Shown here piece after piece: positions 1 to 9,568 of a stretch of DNA of 64,000 bases. The stretch is taken from contig VXIS01000126.1 of assembly GCA_008704415.1 (NCBI GenBank), forward strand, positions 1-64,000. Reading direction: 5' to 3'. Numbering within the stretch: the first letter of the stretch is position 1; each line of letters begins with the position of its first letter. Source of the DNA: Sphaerosporella brunnea (lineage: Eukaryota; Ascomycota; Pezizomycetes; Pezizales; Pyronemataceae). The notes beneath the pieces were generated by a model. The model did not search any database and was not told where the DNA came from. It worked only from the letters and a program-made list of their open reading frames with translations. The position numbers were made by a program, and so were the translations under genes.

Positions 1-284
1 CCTCATGCTGCTCGACTATCCGTGCAAGCACAGTGTGCGCTCCACGGACTTGGTCCTTGACTAACTCAAAGACCAACTCCTGGATCTGCTGAAACAGCTG
101 ATCCATATTTGCCGCGGAGTCGATAGACTCCGGGACATCTTTTGCCGCAACCCCTAAGATGAGAGAAGCGACTTCTCGAGGGTTTCTAACTATGAGGCGA
201 CGATTGTCGGCCTCGGGATACTGCTGGGGGTTCCACTCGAGGAGCGGAACCTAGGGGGTCGGCTCGATGGTGATAGATGCCATT
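1..284 (-). CDS. Partial unknown ORF, runs off left edge, amber at codon 11
   Basis: A minus-strand frame begins with ATG at 284-282 and stays open to the window edge except for one TAG at 254-252, ten codons in. After the stop the predicted protein is varied in composition and helical-looking, with segments such as PQQYPEADNRRLIVRNPREV and a later stretch ending VLARIVEQHE. I do not recognise the family. The amber could be a decay mutation, or the real start could lie downstream; the first Met after the stop is far into the frame, so an upstream exon is also possible. No intron signal is obvious around the stop. The rest of the gene is outside the window. Confidence 0.4.
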
Positions 285-1114
285 ATTGAGGATGCCAGGC
301 GACAGGAATTCTTAAAATTCTGATGTAACGAGGCTCTGTCTACCAGAGTGTCGTGGAATTGAACTCAGGACCTTAAGAAACTAAATCCTAAACAATAGAA
401 TTTTAAGGGCTATCTTGTCTGGTGGACACTAATGGTTCTTGTTGCTGAAGATAAAGGGGTTCTCTCGGCGGAAGCAATCCTACTTATAGTAGAACGCCGC
501 TCCAGAGACTACCGTCTCCCTGAGTAATACTCAGCCTTTACTCCTTGCTGGCTTTCCGACAGTTTCTACGACTGCGGGCGTCAAGGCGCGCACAGAGATC
601 GCCCCACCTTGCTATGACTCACTCTTTGATTTCCAATCATGAGTCATAGACATGGGTCGCACCCGGATACCCCGCTCCGTAAGCGTTGTATTCTCGTGTT
701 GCAGGAAGATGCTCAGCCCTATTGGCTCCATCTCCCGATCTTCTGCGTCGCGTGCCCTACGCAACAACCACACTTACTATGGAGGTTCTAGGAGGAGTGA
801 TTCTTCCCTTTTTCGGCTCTACACCTTCCGGTTGATCACTCCTGACCCCTCCGATCGTCAGGCTAGTTCCTGGAACAGGCAGGTCAACGAAGATATCTCA
901 GAAGAGCTCTAACAACAGCCTATACTATTGTTATCTCCAAACCGGATGCTCTTCCCAGGTAGCGTCCTACTTGAGGCATCCGATCTCCGAGTTCTTCCAT
1001 AGCGTCACTCAAGCTAGCTACTATGATCCGGAGCCACCCGGCTATCACGTGCCCTCGAGGCGATCAATATGCAGACTCTATTCTATTCCCCTAGCTGACT
1101 ACTTAGAGCACATG
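285..1114. other. No supported gene
   Basis: Only short frames on both strands, none with recognisable motifs or conserved repeats elsewhere in the window. It separates the two minus-strand frames at 1-284 and 1115-1747 and may be decayed sequence of the same locus, but nothing proves this. Confidence 0.4.
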
Positions 1115-1747
1115 TCACGTGACCATACCCGTGACACCCAGCTGTTGCATGGTTCTCAAGATCTGAAGCTCGTTTTGGATCATGTGTGACGCCGGGCTGG
1201 CCGTATAGTGTTTCACAGCAATTGCGGTTGGTTTTGCTAAGGTAGGGGCCCCATCGACAGTTTGCATACCAGGCAGCACGCCCTTGACGGTGCACTGCCC
1301 GACGGCGGAAAGTTTGGTGTTTCCCAAGATCTTATCGAAACCTCCCAGTGAGGTCGATAATGGCGGAACGCGAGGCTGCGACTCTGGGTGGTTAACTACC
1401 TTCGTGAAATATTCCATTGCCGTATCGGCGCTGACCGAGCCGTAAACAGTCATCGCCAGCAACGGGCCGACGCATTCAAGTGTCAGGAATACGTTTCGCC
1501 GGATCCTCGAAATAAACATTGTGATTTGTTGGCGCCACGTCTGGCATTCGTCCAGCTTGTACAATTGGTCATGTGCTTGTCGCATAACTGCGCCGTCCAG
1601 ATTTGCAGTTACTCGTGTGATCTCCACGACGGTGACAACATATTGCCTGTGGATTTCCTTAAGTTCTTCCAGCGACACAGTGATGTCGGGAGGATGAGAG
1701 TATACTCCAGTCGAAGTATCTGATTGTACGCCTGCTGAGCGCCACAT
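1115..1747 (-). pseudogene. Kinase-like N-lobe fragment
   Basis: A 210-residue minus-strand frame from ATG 1747. The C-terminal third reads like the N-lobe of a protein kinase: a small-residue run, then AIAVKHY with a candidate ATP-anchoring Lys, then a helix-C-like segment NELQILRTMQQLG with a candidate Glu. The frame stops right where strand beta-4 should follow, and no HRD or DFG motif is found downstream on this strand. The first 130 residues are helical and unassigned. I infer a truncated kinase-like gene; a chance resemblance is possible because only the Lys-Glu pair is visible. Good residue diversity over 210 codons argues against a random frame. Confidence 0.35.
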
Positions 1748-1969
1748 TTTCGCACAAGGAGGCGAGAGCAGTGTCGGGGAGTGCCGTTATCTGTTAATGT
1801 TGGATTGCGAATGGTTGATGGGTCGATGTGCACGCGGTGGTGGAGCCGAGGTTGGTGGATGTTTGGTGTTGGTGGGTGAAGGCTTAGGGTTAGAGATCTT
1901 TGAGAACCCTAGGAAGGCGAATCTCATTTTACCGGGGATCCATCCGGCCTGATAGAGTGCTAGGGAGCG

Positions 1970-2340
1970 GGATGCGGCGCCTGGACGCAGGACGGACTAC
2001 AAATGCTGGTGGTGCGATACGGGCGCATTCCACACCCGCGACCACCTGTTTAAGTACTGCAAGGGGTGGAAATACCAACAAATGGTTCTCTGGAAGGCTG
2101 TCAAAGACGGCACAAAAGCAGCGAATCAAAACCCGTGGCCGGCGTCTTCGAAAGCCACCCTGCTGGGCGGCGATAGGTGTACGGAAGCTGCATTTAGTTT
2201 TCTGAACACCGCCAAGGTTGGGACTTGACCCGATAAGGAAGTCATGTTATACCTGGTGCGATTTTCTTGATTACCTTTCCTTAGAAGGGCCGCACGCCCC
2301 AGTTGTAGGCATAGCCTAAGGGGTACCATAGTCTCTTGAC
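1970..2340 (+). mobile_element. LINE 3' fragment (plus strand)
   Basis: Translation shows the C-terminal end of a LINE ORF2: a CCHC-type finger CWWC...H...C near 2000-2065, then the conserved tail with DRCTEAAFSFLNTAKVG and a stop at 2226-2228. The 3' untranslated part (to about 2340) matches, in reverse complement, the ends of the LINE copies near 28.3, 40.6 and 60.5 kb (the CATAGTCTC/GACTATGCTACC segment). It is 5'-truncated at about 1970, with no reverse transcriptase left. It is the only LINE copy here on the plus strand. Confidence 0.75.
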
Positions 2341-2519
2341 AATAGTATTAGGATATTCCTTTGCATGATGCTTATGCATTCTATATGTTACACGGAATAT
2401 GACTTGGTGTGGGGCCAGGAATTTTTGAGGGCGGAGAATTTTGTTTGGCTCCGTGTGGATGTGGAACCATGCCACTACGTGGTAGGGTAGATGATTGTCG
2501 GCTGATGATCTCTTGAGGG

Positions 2520-2695
2520 TGCAACTGTAGGGCGAGGGTTTCTTGGAGCGGGGATTTCTGGGGGAGAGAATTCCGTAAGGCGGGGATTTCTAAAGGCGGA
2601 GGTTTCTTGGCCTGGGGATTTCGTTGGCTGGGGGTTTCCTAAGCTAGGCACTCTGACAAAATATCCAAACACTAGGTTTCCAGGGAGGCGGGGAT
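2520..2695. repeat. Degenerate ~23-bp minisatellite
   Basis: Repeated units of the type GGCGGGGATTTCTTGG occur about seven times with variable spacing of 20-25 bp, continuing more weakly upstream to about 2400. The minus strand reads as Pro-rich peptides purely as a consequence. No gene is needed to explain it. Confidence 0.6.
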
Positions 2696-2859
2696 AGGCT
2701 GCTTTTCTTGTGCGGTGTTACCCTGGGTTTCAATTGGTGTTTCTATCTATGTGAGTCACAACATCCACATAATACAGCCCAAACTAACTGAGTGAAACCG
2801 TATATCAGCCGCAGTCCTGTCAGCGGACGACAGGAATCCGATGTTGAGGTGTCACCAAT

Positions 2860-3420
2860 TATGGCGGCACGCCATCATTCAGCTTCGTGTCCCTGCGGTT
2901 GCAACAGTGAACGCGCCACCAGTGGTGCGCCGCCGTGGTAGGGCTGATACTGGTTAACTGGCACCCAACGCGGGGTGATATCTTGGCGAACCTGTCTGCC
3001 GGGCCACAGTTGCATGTCGTGCATACCCAGGTTGTGGCTGGTCTCCTCGTTCAGGTAGGCATGGCGCGAAATTTGGTTAACCAGTGCGAGCATACACGGC
3101 TGCACAATGTGGTATTCTTCAAGCTGGGTACTTGAGCTGATCACGTAGGAGGTATGCTAGCAGTGTGAATTATATGCCTTAACATCTACAAAGATACATT
3201 GTATTATATAGAATCAGTGTGCGCTAACTACGTGAAATGTGAAACGATACGCCATATGAGCTTGTATAAACGAGACCACATATCACGTCGCTGAGTGAAG
3301 CCATGTCAGGATATTTTTACAGGACTAGAACACAGGAAGCCGGTGAAACGTAACCAGGCAGGTGGGAAGTGAGAGGACGCGTGATACCGTATGAACACCA
3401 TGGTTCCTTTCAAACTGTTC
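2860..3420 (-). repeat. Dispersed repeat family B, copy 1
   Basis: The minus strand of this segment matches the plus strand of 43280-43670. Shared peptide-level pieces are EEYHIVQPCM (EEYHIIQPCM in the other copy), then VNQISRHAY (VNKISPHAY), then ITPRWVP (YNPRWAP). The shared DNA runs on to the segment CCTGGTTACGTTTCACCGGC. Amino-acid conservation through diverged DNA suggests a former coding region of a mobile element, but I do not recognise it. The right part abuts the Harbinger element. Confidence 0.6.
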
Positions 3421-3465
3421 CAAATCAGCCTCATGAAACTTAACCCTGTGGGTGTCACGCTATTA

Positions 3466-3530
3466 GGCGTGTTCACAGTAGGCGTTCCAAGGGCGTTCCG
3501 CGGGTCGTTTCAGGGTTCGTTCCAGGACAC
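3466..3530 (+). repeat. Harbinger left terminal inverted repeat
   Basis: Begins GGCGTGTTCACAGTAGGCG and pairs with the reverse complement of 5525-5588. It is followed by GTTCC-rich subterminal sequence. Confidence 0.8.
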
Positions 3531-3574
3531 GGAACGTTTTGAACGGCCATGGTTGGAACGTCAAAAAAGGCGGT

Positions 3575-3640
3575 ACTACGTTCCAAAAAGCGTTCCAAAA
3601 AGCTTTCCAAAAAGCGTTCCAGCGAGCGTTCCAACACAAA
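3575..3640 (+). repeat. Subterminal GTTCCAAAAAGC repeats
   Basis: Four near-tandem copies of a 12-13 bp unit of the form GTTCCAAAAAGC lie just inside the left TIR. Subterminal repeats of this kind are usual transposase-binding candidates; that role is inferred. Confidence 0.6.
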
Positions 3641-3825
3641 CGAAAAAAAAATTTGCATCCCCCCTGTCATACGTCTCCTTTTTCCATGACACTCTGTGCT
3701 CTCTGCCCACCGACGCTACAGCCTGCCGCATCCTCCGTCGCGTCGCCGCCGCCTGCATCTCCACGGTTCCCGCTACCACATCGCCGCCGAGTCTACAGCC
3801 TGCATCTTCACGATCCCCGCTACCC

Positions 3826-4714
3826 ATGGGTCCGCGACTGACAAAAAAACAAATCATTCTCACCTCTATCGATAATGCAAAGCGCGACATCATTTATTCC
3901 AAGGCTGCTCGGGAGGTTGCCCGGGAGCAGGCCAAAGCGGTCAATGATGGCCTTGGCTGCAGCCCTGGAGTTTTGAGACTCCGACTATGCCAGCGATAGT
4001 TCTTCAAGCGAATCCGACTCGGAGTCAGATGCAGAGTTTCTGGACTTTTTGGATGACTTGAGCGCGATAGTGAAGGACAAACGGTATCTGGCTCCAAGGA
4101 AAAGAATCCGCAAGACAACTTCAGGCCTAGATATGGTTTTACGGGTGCGCACTCAGGCTGTGGGTTGTCGGCTGCCTAATAATCAGGCTATAGATATATA
4201 AGACCCAACGTCGGCTGCATACTAATCAGGCTATAGGTATATAGGACCCAACGTCCGGAAAGTTTTCGCATGTTTGCATGTATGCAGCCCGAAACCTTTG
4301 ACCTCCTTGTCGAACGTCTGTCATCGCACCATGTATTTCATGACAACTCCGGCAATGAACAGTACCCAGTGTTGCGGCAAGTAATCGTAGCCTTGCGGTG
4401 ATGGCAATCATGCGGGTGTCAGAAGGCTAGCGCTGTGGGTTGGCATCGCTGTAGGAACAGTACAGTTGTGCGTCAATAGAGTGATGACCGCTATTTTGGA
4501 CAGGGATATGCATGACAAGCTTGTGGTATGGCCATCACCGGAGGCCAGAGAGGTACACAAGGAGCGCGTTGAGCGAATAGTTTCTATGCCACAATGGCAC
4601 GACGGCTGGTGCATGATTGATGGCACCCTGACTCCTTTCAATATTTTAGTGGAATTATTATACCCCAAACATTGGCTAGCTGAGACCCAGGCGTCAACTG
4701 ACTTGCATCGTTAA
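3826..4714 (+). pseudogene. PIF/Harbinger transposase remnant (DDE_Tnp_4)
   Basis: Pieces in several frames line up with a fungal Harbinger transposase. There is an N-terminal helical part from ATG 3826 and an Asp/Ser/Glu-rich segment (3977-4045). The helix-turn-helix region follows at about 4285-4500, with TFDLLVERLSSHHVF and VGTVQLCVNRVMTAIL. The start of the catalytic domain is the block with WPSPEAREVHKERVERI and MIDGTLTPF, where the Asp of IDGT is the first catalytic residue. The frame stops at 4714 before the second Asp and the Glu, so it cannot be active. Frameshifts lie near 3970 and in 4050-4290. A ~44-bp tandem duplication at 4167-4253 sits inside the gap. Confidence 0.7.
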
Positions 4715-4800
4715 GTCCCGCGCCAGTGCTTCCAAGCTGGACTCTCTTCTTTCCGTACAGTTCTCCGAGTTTGTTTAACCTTTACTGCTTGCCCATAAAT

Positions 4801-5258
4801 TCACAGTATGCGATTATATTCTCGCTGGCCCTCCTCCTCTTTAGCTGCAGCAATCGCTTCTTTGTATGGAGACTCGTCACTAACAAGAAAGATTGCCAAT
4901 TGCTTGGACGCACCAATCTTACCCGCCCTGCGAGTCGTCTCGTTGGGTCCCTTCCAGCTGGCTTTGCGCAGCATGTCGTGCTGCTTGAGAAGCTCAAGTG
5001 GCTTCCACACGAGGCGCTCATTGTCTGCTGCCCATCGCACAGCAGGACGTTTCAATGAGTCATCCTTGCATTGGCATTCGGATTCGGATTCGGACTCGGA
5101 CTCGGAGTTTCTGACAGGCTTTTTTGGACGGTCGGCGTTTTTTTCGTGGGAGCAGCCTTTTTTTTTGTGGGGGCGGTTTTTTTCCTCGCACGTTTTTTGG
5201 CAAAAGCCTTCTGAGCGCGGGCCGTGGTCTGTTCGCTTAAAATTAAATCTCCTCCCAT
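4801..5258 (-). pseudogene. Harbinger second ORF (basic/acidic DNA-binding-type protein)
   Basis: From ATG 5258 the minus strand encodes a Lys/Ala/Thr-rich start, then runs out of frame at a stop near 5052. The +1/-1 neighbouring frame carries on with a Ser-Glu repeat, then RWAADNERLVWKPLELLKQH and a C-terminal segment ending GQREYNRIL at 4804. A single frameshift near the A-rich runs at about 5120-5190 would join them. Position and orientation fit the Myb/SANT-like partner protein of Harbinger elements, but the domain itself is not clear enough to prove it. Confidence 0.5.
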
Positions 5259-5524
5259 CTCAGCCCAGGGCCTGTTTTACCGTAAAGTTGACGTCGTGGA
5301 TCGCGGGGGGTGGGCTGCACGCAGCGTGGTGGGTGGCTCGCGCAGTGAGAGTTGCTCGCTGGGTGGCTGGTGAAGATTTTTTCATGATGAGCGCTCACGG
5401 TGTCTAACCAAGTTAAGAAATCACAGTCACAAACAAGCGAGCTCTATGTTTCGAGGAACGGGTGCTGGAGTGGGTGGCGGAACGGCGTGTTCAGAGTGGA
5501 TCGCGAGAAACGCCTCTTATTCTG

Positions 5525-5588
5525 GGTCGCGGAACGAACTATGGAACGACCCCCGGAACGCCCTTGGAGCGCCTACTGTGAACACGCC
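5525..5588 (-). repeat. Harbinger right terminal inverted repeat
   Basis: Reverse complement begins GGCGTGTTCACAGTAGGCG and matches 3466-3530 with a few substitutions. Confidence 0.8.
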
Positions 5589-6129
5589 TATTGTCTATGT
5601 CCTGCGGCCCGCTTATCCTAGCATACCACGGTATGAAGAGCGACATAGAGCACTATCCCCGCAAGCTAGCAACATTGACATGCGAACCACCTGGTCAATT
5701 ACAATTGTGATACAAACACCATTTCGAAGATCACGACCTTGTCCGGCATTCATGCGAGACGCAATCAGTGATTCAATCGCCGATCCTTCGTGACCTTTGA
5801 GGTTGGGCCGATTTGTTGAAACAGCGAGCGCGGCAGGCTTAATGGATGATGCCTAGGTCACAACGCAAGGCCAGCCTAAAAACCCCGGCTGTGGCAATTA
5901 CCTGTATGGGAATGACGATCGCAACGCAGCACAGGTCTTAGGATACTCAGCGAGCCTATAAGTGGTAAAACAGTGATACAATTGCGTTGAGACCAGAGTC
6001 TTACTGCGTTATGTATGCTGCCTAGAGTTCTCATCACCGCATACACGCCATGGTAGCCCAAAATCGCCATCCCTTTTGCAGTAACGGGTTGCAAGGCGTC
6101 TTCCTCGCCAACACCAGTCGGACCGCAAG
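5589..6129. other. No supported gene
   Basis: Short frames only. A weak match to the hAT-like terminal motif (AAGGCCAGCCTAAAAACCCC, near 5861-5880) faces a better one in reverse orientation at about 6200-6225 (GGCTATTGAAAACACTG), so a small degraded hAT-type MITE may span about 5860-6225. Confidence 0.3.
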
Positions 6130-7980
6130 GCTTGCAGCCAAAAAGCCCATCACAGGCTGCGTTGGCAGCTCATGACCTCGCCTATCGGCGGGGCCGGCTA
6201 TTGAAAACACTGTGGAGCCTCAAACACATAGCAAAAGCATGCAGCAAACGATCCCGCCAGTGCTCATCTCGGGCAGCCAAATTTTCGGACTCACACACCG
6301 TTGTTAGACGTTCATCAACATCGTTTAATGCCCCTCAGCTGGAGGACCGCTCCCAGGCTGTATCGGCAGCACATGGCCCGCGCTATGATTCCACCGAGAA
6401 TGGATTGTCTTATAAAGACACCGCGGCACCATCAAACATCAATGCTCATGCATTGCAGGGATGGACCGGATCTTTGCGCAGTTTTACAACCTGCTATACT
6501 ACCAGGAAGGCCTTGCTGCCCAAGATGTTCGGTACGCGTTTTGAGTAGCAGATAGGCGCGATGGCACAAAACGCACCTGTGTTCCGCCTACCGATAGTTG
6601 GGAAAATGGACAAGAGGAGAGGAGTATTCGCAGGGAAACGGCACAGGAAGCGCAAAAGGGCATGGATCAGCAAAGGGATTCAATGCCTTTCCGCCCAGGC
6701 GTCACCGTCCGACCTGGCTTTATATCGCGGCCGGAGTACACGGTATGTTGGTGATTACTATACTAGCAAGCAGAACGAGATCTCTGCTTTACGTTGTTTG
6801 GTGATTCCCTCACCCCAGTTATGCGTCTATACACGCACAGTTTTAAGCTGATCGATGGCAAACGTGGAATTAGATTGCAGGAAAAAGCTTCGCTGCACCT
6901 GGCTCGCAAACCTTGAAACGCGTAGTTAGGGACTGAAGGATATTCTTAGCGTTCACGATAAGGATCTTGCTAGCACCTGCCCCTGGCATCAGACCGACAT
7001 CTTTTACCCACTCCCCCCTAGAATAACAACTCTGTCATCTTTACAGCTGCGGGTGCTAGAGTAAAAACTAAATTGAGAGGGTCACGCAAAAAGAAATAAT
7101 CGAATCTTGTGTACTCGCGGGGAAATAGGCGAACTGAAGTGGTGGAAGAGACTGCATCGGCTATGACCGTAGAACGAGCGTCGCTGTAAAAACACTTGCC
7201 GGAGTTGCTCAATCGTATGCCATTGATTAAACACTGCACGTGGAGTGAAGCCTGAAGATATCGAGCTATCCACGGACGCTAATATTGTATGGAATATAAT
7301 TGAGGAGGGAGTGACGGTTGTATTCAACTGATTGCTGTCTAGAAACCGCGAGACGGGCGCCTTATTTATTCAGGCGCCCTCGTCTCTCTATCTTCTAGAG
7401 CCCTTGAGTCTTTGACTTTGACGCGTCAACTTCTTTTATCAATGACGCTGTTAGACTCCTTATATGGAGTTCCACCAAATATATCCAGTTTGATGCAGCT
7501 TGGGCAATACATGATGCGGGTCAGGGTTCCGCGGTAAACATCTAGCATATTGCGGTGCTCGTCGGCGGACGTCGCAAATGACTTGCACCCGTCTGGAGTG
7601 GGGATACCCGCTCTGTTGCCAATCTTTATGTTCTCTTAGCGTCACTTGTCAATCTTGCCGCAGACAAAGATCTACACCCAGACATACACTCAAAAAAATT
7701 ATTCCCCCGCTTGACACGCTTTTATTGGGTGCACGCTGACCTAGGCATAGCATTCTGCCATGCTGCATGGGTCGAGGCGTGGCTGTCTTAGTGCTGGTTG
7801 TTTGCCTTGCTGCGCATTGGCGGTCCTGAGAAGACCCACGGGTATACCATTGACTGCTATGCCTTCCAGGGTTAGAATATTAAGCTTCTGCGAGCATTGA
7901 CGGCCTTATAGCCCACCATTGCGACAATGAGGACTGAGCTCGCAGATTGAGAAGGTCCATCGGAGATTAAGTGATCTGAA
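6130..7980 (+). repeat. Dispersed family A, copy 1 (unclassified element)
   Basis: This stretch matches 8220-8935 over its first part and 17160-18140 over its second, and the reverse complement of 42290-42730. Shared landmarks are AACATCAATGCTCA, the pair CCAGGAAGGCCTTGC and ACGCGTTTTGAG, a degenerate copy of the AATATTCTTAGCG palindrome near 6943-6975, and GACCGACATCTTTTACCCAC. At about 7105-7175 the plus-strand frame TEVV...AMTVERASL is shared with copy 3 mostly through third-base differences, which indicates that it was once coding. Copy 1 then has stops. I cannot assign a transposase or reverse transcriptase domain, and the ends are not sharply defined. Confidence 0.6.
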
Positions 7981-8219
7981 AATTCAATCAGCGGAGATGG
8001 AATGATTGGGGGTCGTTGTGCGCTTCGTTTTGCGTCTTCTTTTGGCTCTGGCGTTATTTAAAACAATGAATCATAGATAGTTCAGGTACCTAGCCGGCCG
8101 GCCTTTCATGCGGCCTCTCCGACGCACGTTCGCACCTGGATATCGGTGAAAAATGCCTGGCCCTAACGGGCCTCGATTTGAAATGCCCGTTTCAATCAAA
8201 CCGGTTCAGACATCGTCTC

Positions 8220-8935
8220 ACGCCGGGCCCGCCGGCCCATTGGCAGCACTGGTCAGCACATGGAGTCTTTCCACTGCAAATTGATCAGTTGCCCTTCCTC
8301 AGCTTATGACGTGTGTGACCATACCGCGGTTTCTACCCAGCGGATTATCTATAACGACTCCGCGGCACCATGAAACATCAATGCTCACGCATTTGAGGCA
8401 GCGATGTGATCGGCCAAAAGTTTACAACCTGCCATACCACCAGGAAGGCCTTGCGTCCCAAGATGTTGCGTACGCGTTTTGAGCACCGGATGTGCGGATG
8501 GCGTGAAACAAAACTGCGTTCCGCTTACCGGTAGTTAGCAAAATGGACAACAGGACTATTCGAGGGATGGCAACAGGGCATGGATAATCAAGCTGACTCG
8601 AGCTTCTTTCTAGCAGGCCTCACCGCTCTACCTCCCGGTACATCACGGGGGCGGTAGACGGTGAGTTGGTGCGTAGCAAGCAGAATGCAATCTCTACTTT
8701 TGCTTGCCTGGTGGGCCTAGCACGCTGATATAACCTGACAATAGCCCATCCAAACTCCGCAACATGCAACTGCGCACCGTGGAAGGTATAGAAACGCCAC
8801 TGCCAGAGTGTATAGGGTCCGCATTTTGGGCTTGCGCCGGTGCCCAGCACATACAAGAGACCCCACTACAATGTAAAACCGCGTGTGTTTTGTACCGCAT
8901 GGTCTGATCTGGTTAGCACACATCATTTACAGATT
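8220..8935 (+). repeat. Dispersed family A, copy 2
   Basis: Parallels copy 1 from 6340 to 6790 (same order of landmarks, with many substitutions and indels), lacks the palindrome segment, and then matches the 42290-42600 copy over GTGTGTTTTGTACCGCATGG and its surroundings. It is directly followed by a GAGCC-rich short repeat at 8938. Confidence 0.55.
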
Positions 8936-8937
8936 GT

Positions 8938-9092
8938 GAATAGTGATGGACATCAGCCGAGCCGGCTCGAGCTAAAAGCTCGAGCCTCGAGCAGAGCTGA
9001 GCCGAGCCTGACCCTTCGACGAGCCGAGCCGGCTCGAGCCTGTTGCCTGACGAGCCGAGCTTTGGTGCGAGCCTTTTGCTGTCGCTAGCTAG
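8938..9092 (+). repeat. GAGCC/GCTCG-rich short interspersed repeat, copy 1
   Basis: Starts AGTGATGGACATCAGCCGAG and consists of alternating GAGCC and GGCTCG words, with self-complementary arms, ending near TTTTGCTGTCGCTAGCTAGA. Related copies are at 23021-23165, 55602-55745, 57252-57405 (reverse) and 62340-62385 (reverse, partial). No coding capacity; the size and palindromic structure suggest a MITE or foldback unit. Confidence 0.6.
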
Positions 9093-9130
9093 ACATCCCG
9101 TCGGCGGGACGAAGATGAAAAGTGCTGGTT

Positions 9131-9222
9131 GACCGCTTCCACGAATTGTACCCACACAAGCCCGGACCACTCCCAGATGACAGCTGAAGCTTCGTCGGAG
9201 CTCAGCCATAAGAGGGGGATAC
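9131..9222 (+). mobile_element. 3' end of a second gypsy copy, abutting the 5' LTR
   Basis: This segment repeats the last pol codons, the stop TGA (9185-9187) and the polypurine tract of the gypsy element (compare 14380-14469), with only about two differences. It ends exactly where the 5' LTR begins. So what precedes the LTR is the tail of another copy of the same element, cut off at 9131. Confidence 0.85.
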
Positions 9223-9503
9223 TGTCACGGCTCAAGGTTAAGGGGTGGCTCGGCGCTAGGGTTAGGGTGTCACGTGACGCGCAGTCACGTGACGGGAAAG
9301 CATAAATAGCGAGGTTTCACTTGTTTTTGTTTCTTTTCTTCTTCTCTTCTTTACAGAACGTCTTGTATACTAGCGAACCTAGTAACCTTGAACCACCTTG
9401 TCTTGTCTCGTCTTCTTCTGCCTCTTGTCCTTGTCCTCCTGCCTCCGGTCCTTGCCTCGAAAGCTACGTACCTTGGACGTTTCCTCGCGCCTGTCCCGTT
9501 ACA
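9223..9503 (+). repeat. Gypsy 5' LTR
   Basis: Starts TGTCACGG, ends CCCGTTACA. Matches 14470-14750 with about five substitutions and no indel. Confidence 0.95.
9271..9307 (+). promoter_or_regulatory. LTR promoter region: paired CACGTG boxes and TATA-like site
   Basis: Two CACGTG palindromes at 9271-9276 and 9286-9291, 15 bp apart, are followed by CATAAATAG at 9301. CACGTG is the core recognised by bHLH and related factors, and the AT-rich word is a plausible TATA box, so this is the likely LTR promoter. The same arrangement is kept in the 3' LTR (14518 and 14533). Function is inferred. Confidence 0.5.
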
Positions 9504-9568
9504 GTACGTTCTGTCGAACTACCTCCAACCTACGTAGCTCCCGCTCCTGCTCCCGACCTCGACACACC

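Larger units (their letters stand above)
3466..5588. mobile_element. Decayed PIF/Harbinger DNA transposon with long TIRs
   Basis: Both ends carry the same inverted sequence beginning GGCGTGTTCACAGTAGGCG, matching over about 50 bp with scattered mismatches. Inside are a plus-strand DDE_4-type transposase remnant and a convergent minus-strand basic protein remnant, the two-gene layout known for Harbinger elements. The left end is preceded by TTA, the expected target site of the superfamily, while the right is followed by TAT, so the duplication is imperfect. Length is about 2.1 kb, short for an autonomous copy; the second half of the transposase is missing. Confidence 0.75.

Noticed and set aside
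3539..3841. 100-codon frame with FQKAFQKAFQ repeats
   Set aside because: Made by the GTTCCAAAAAGC subterminal repeats of the Harbinger element, read in all frames.
9255..9270. TTAGGG-like words in the gypsy LTR
   Set aside because: Only CTAGGGTTAGGG, a single occurrence inside each LTR, not a telomere array.
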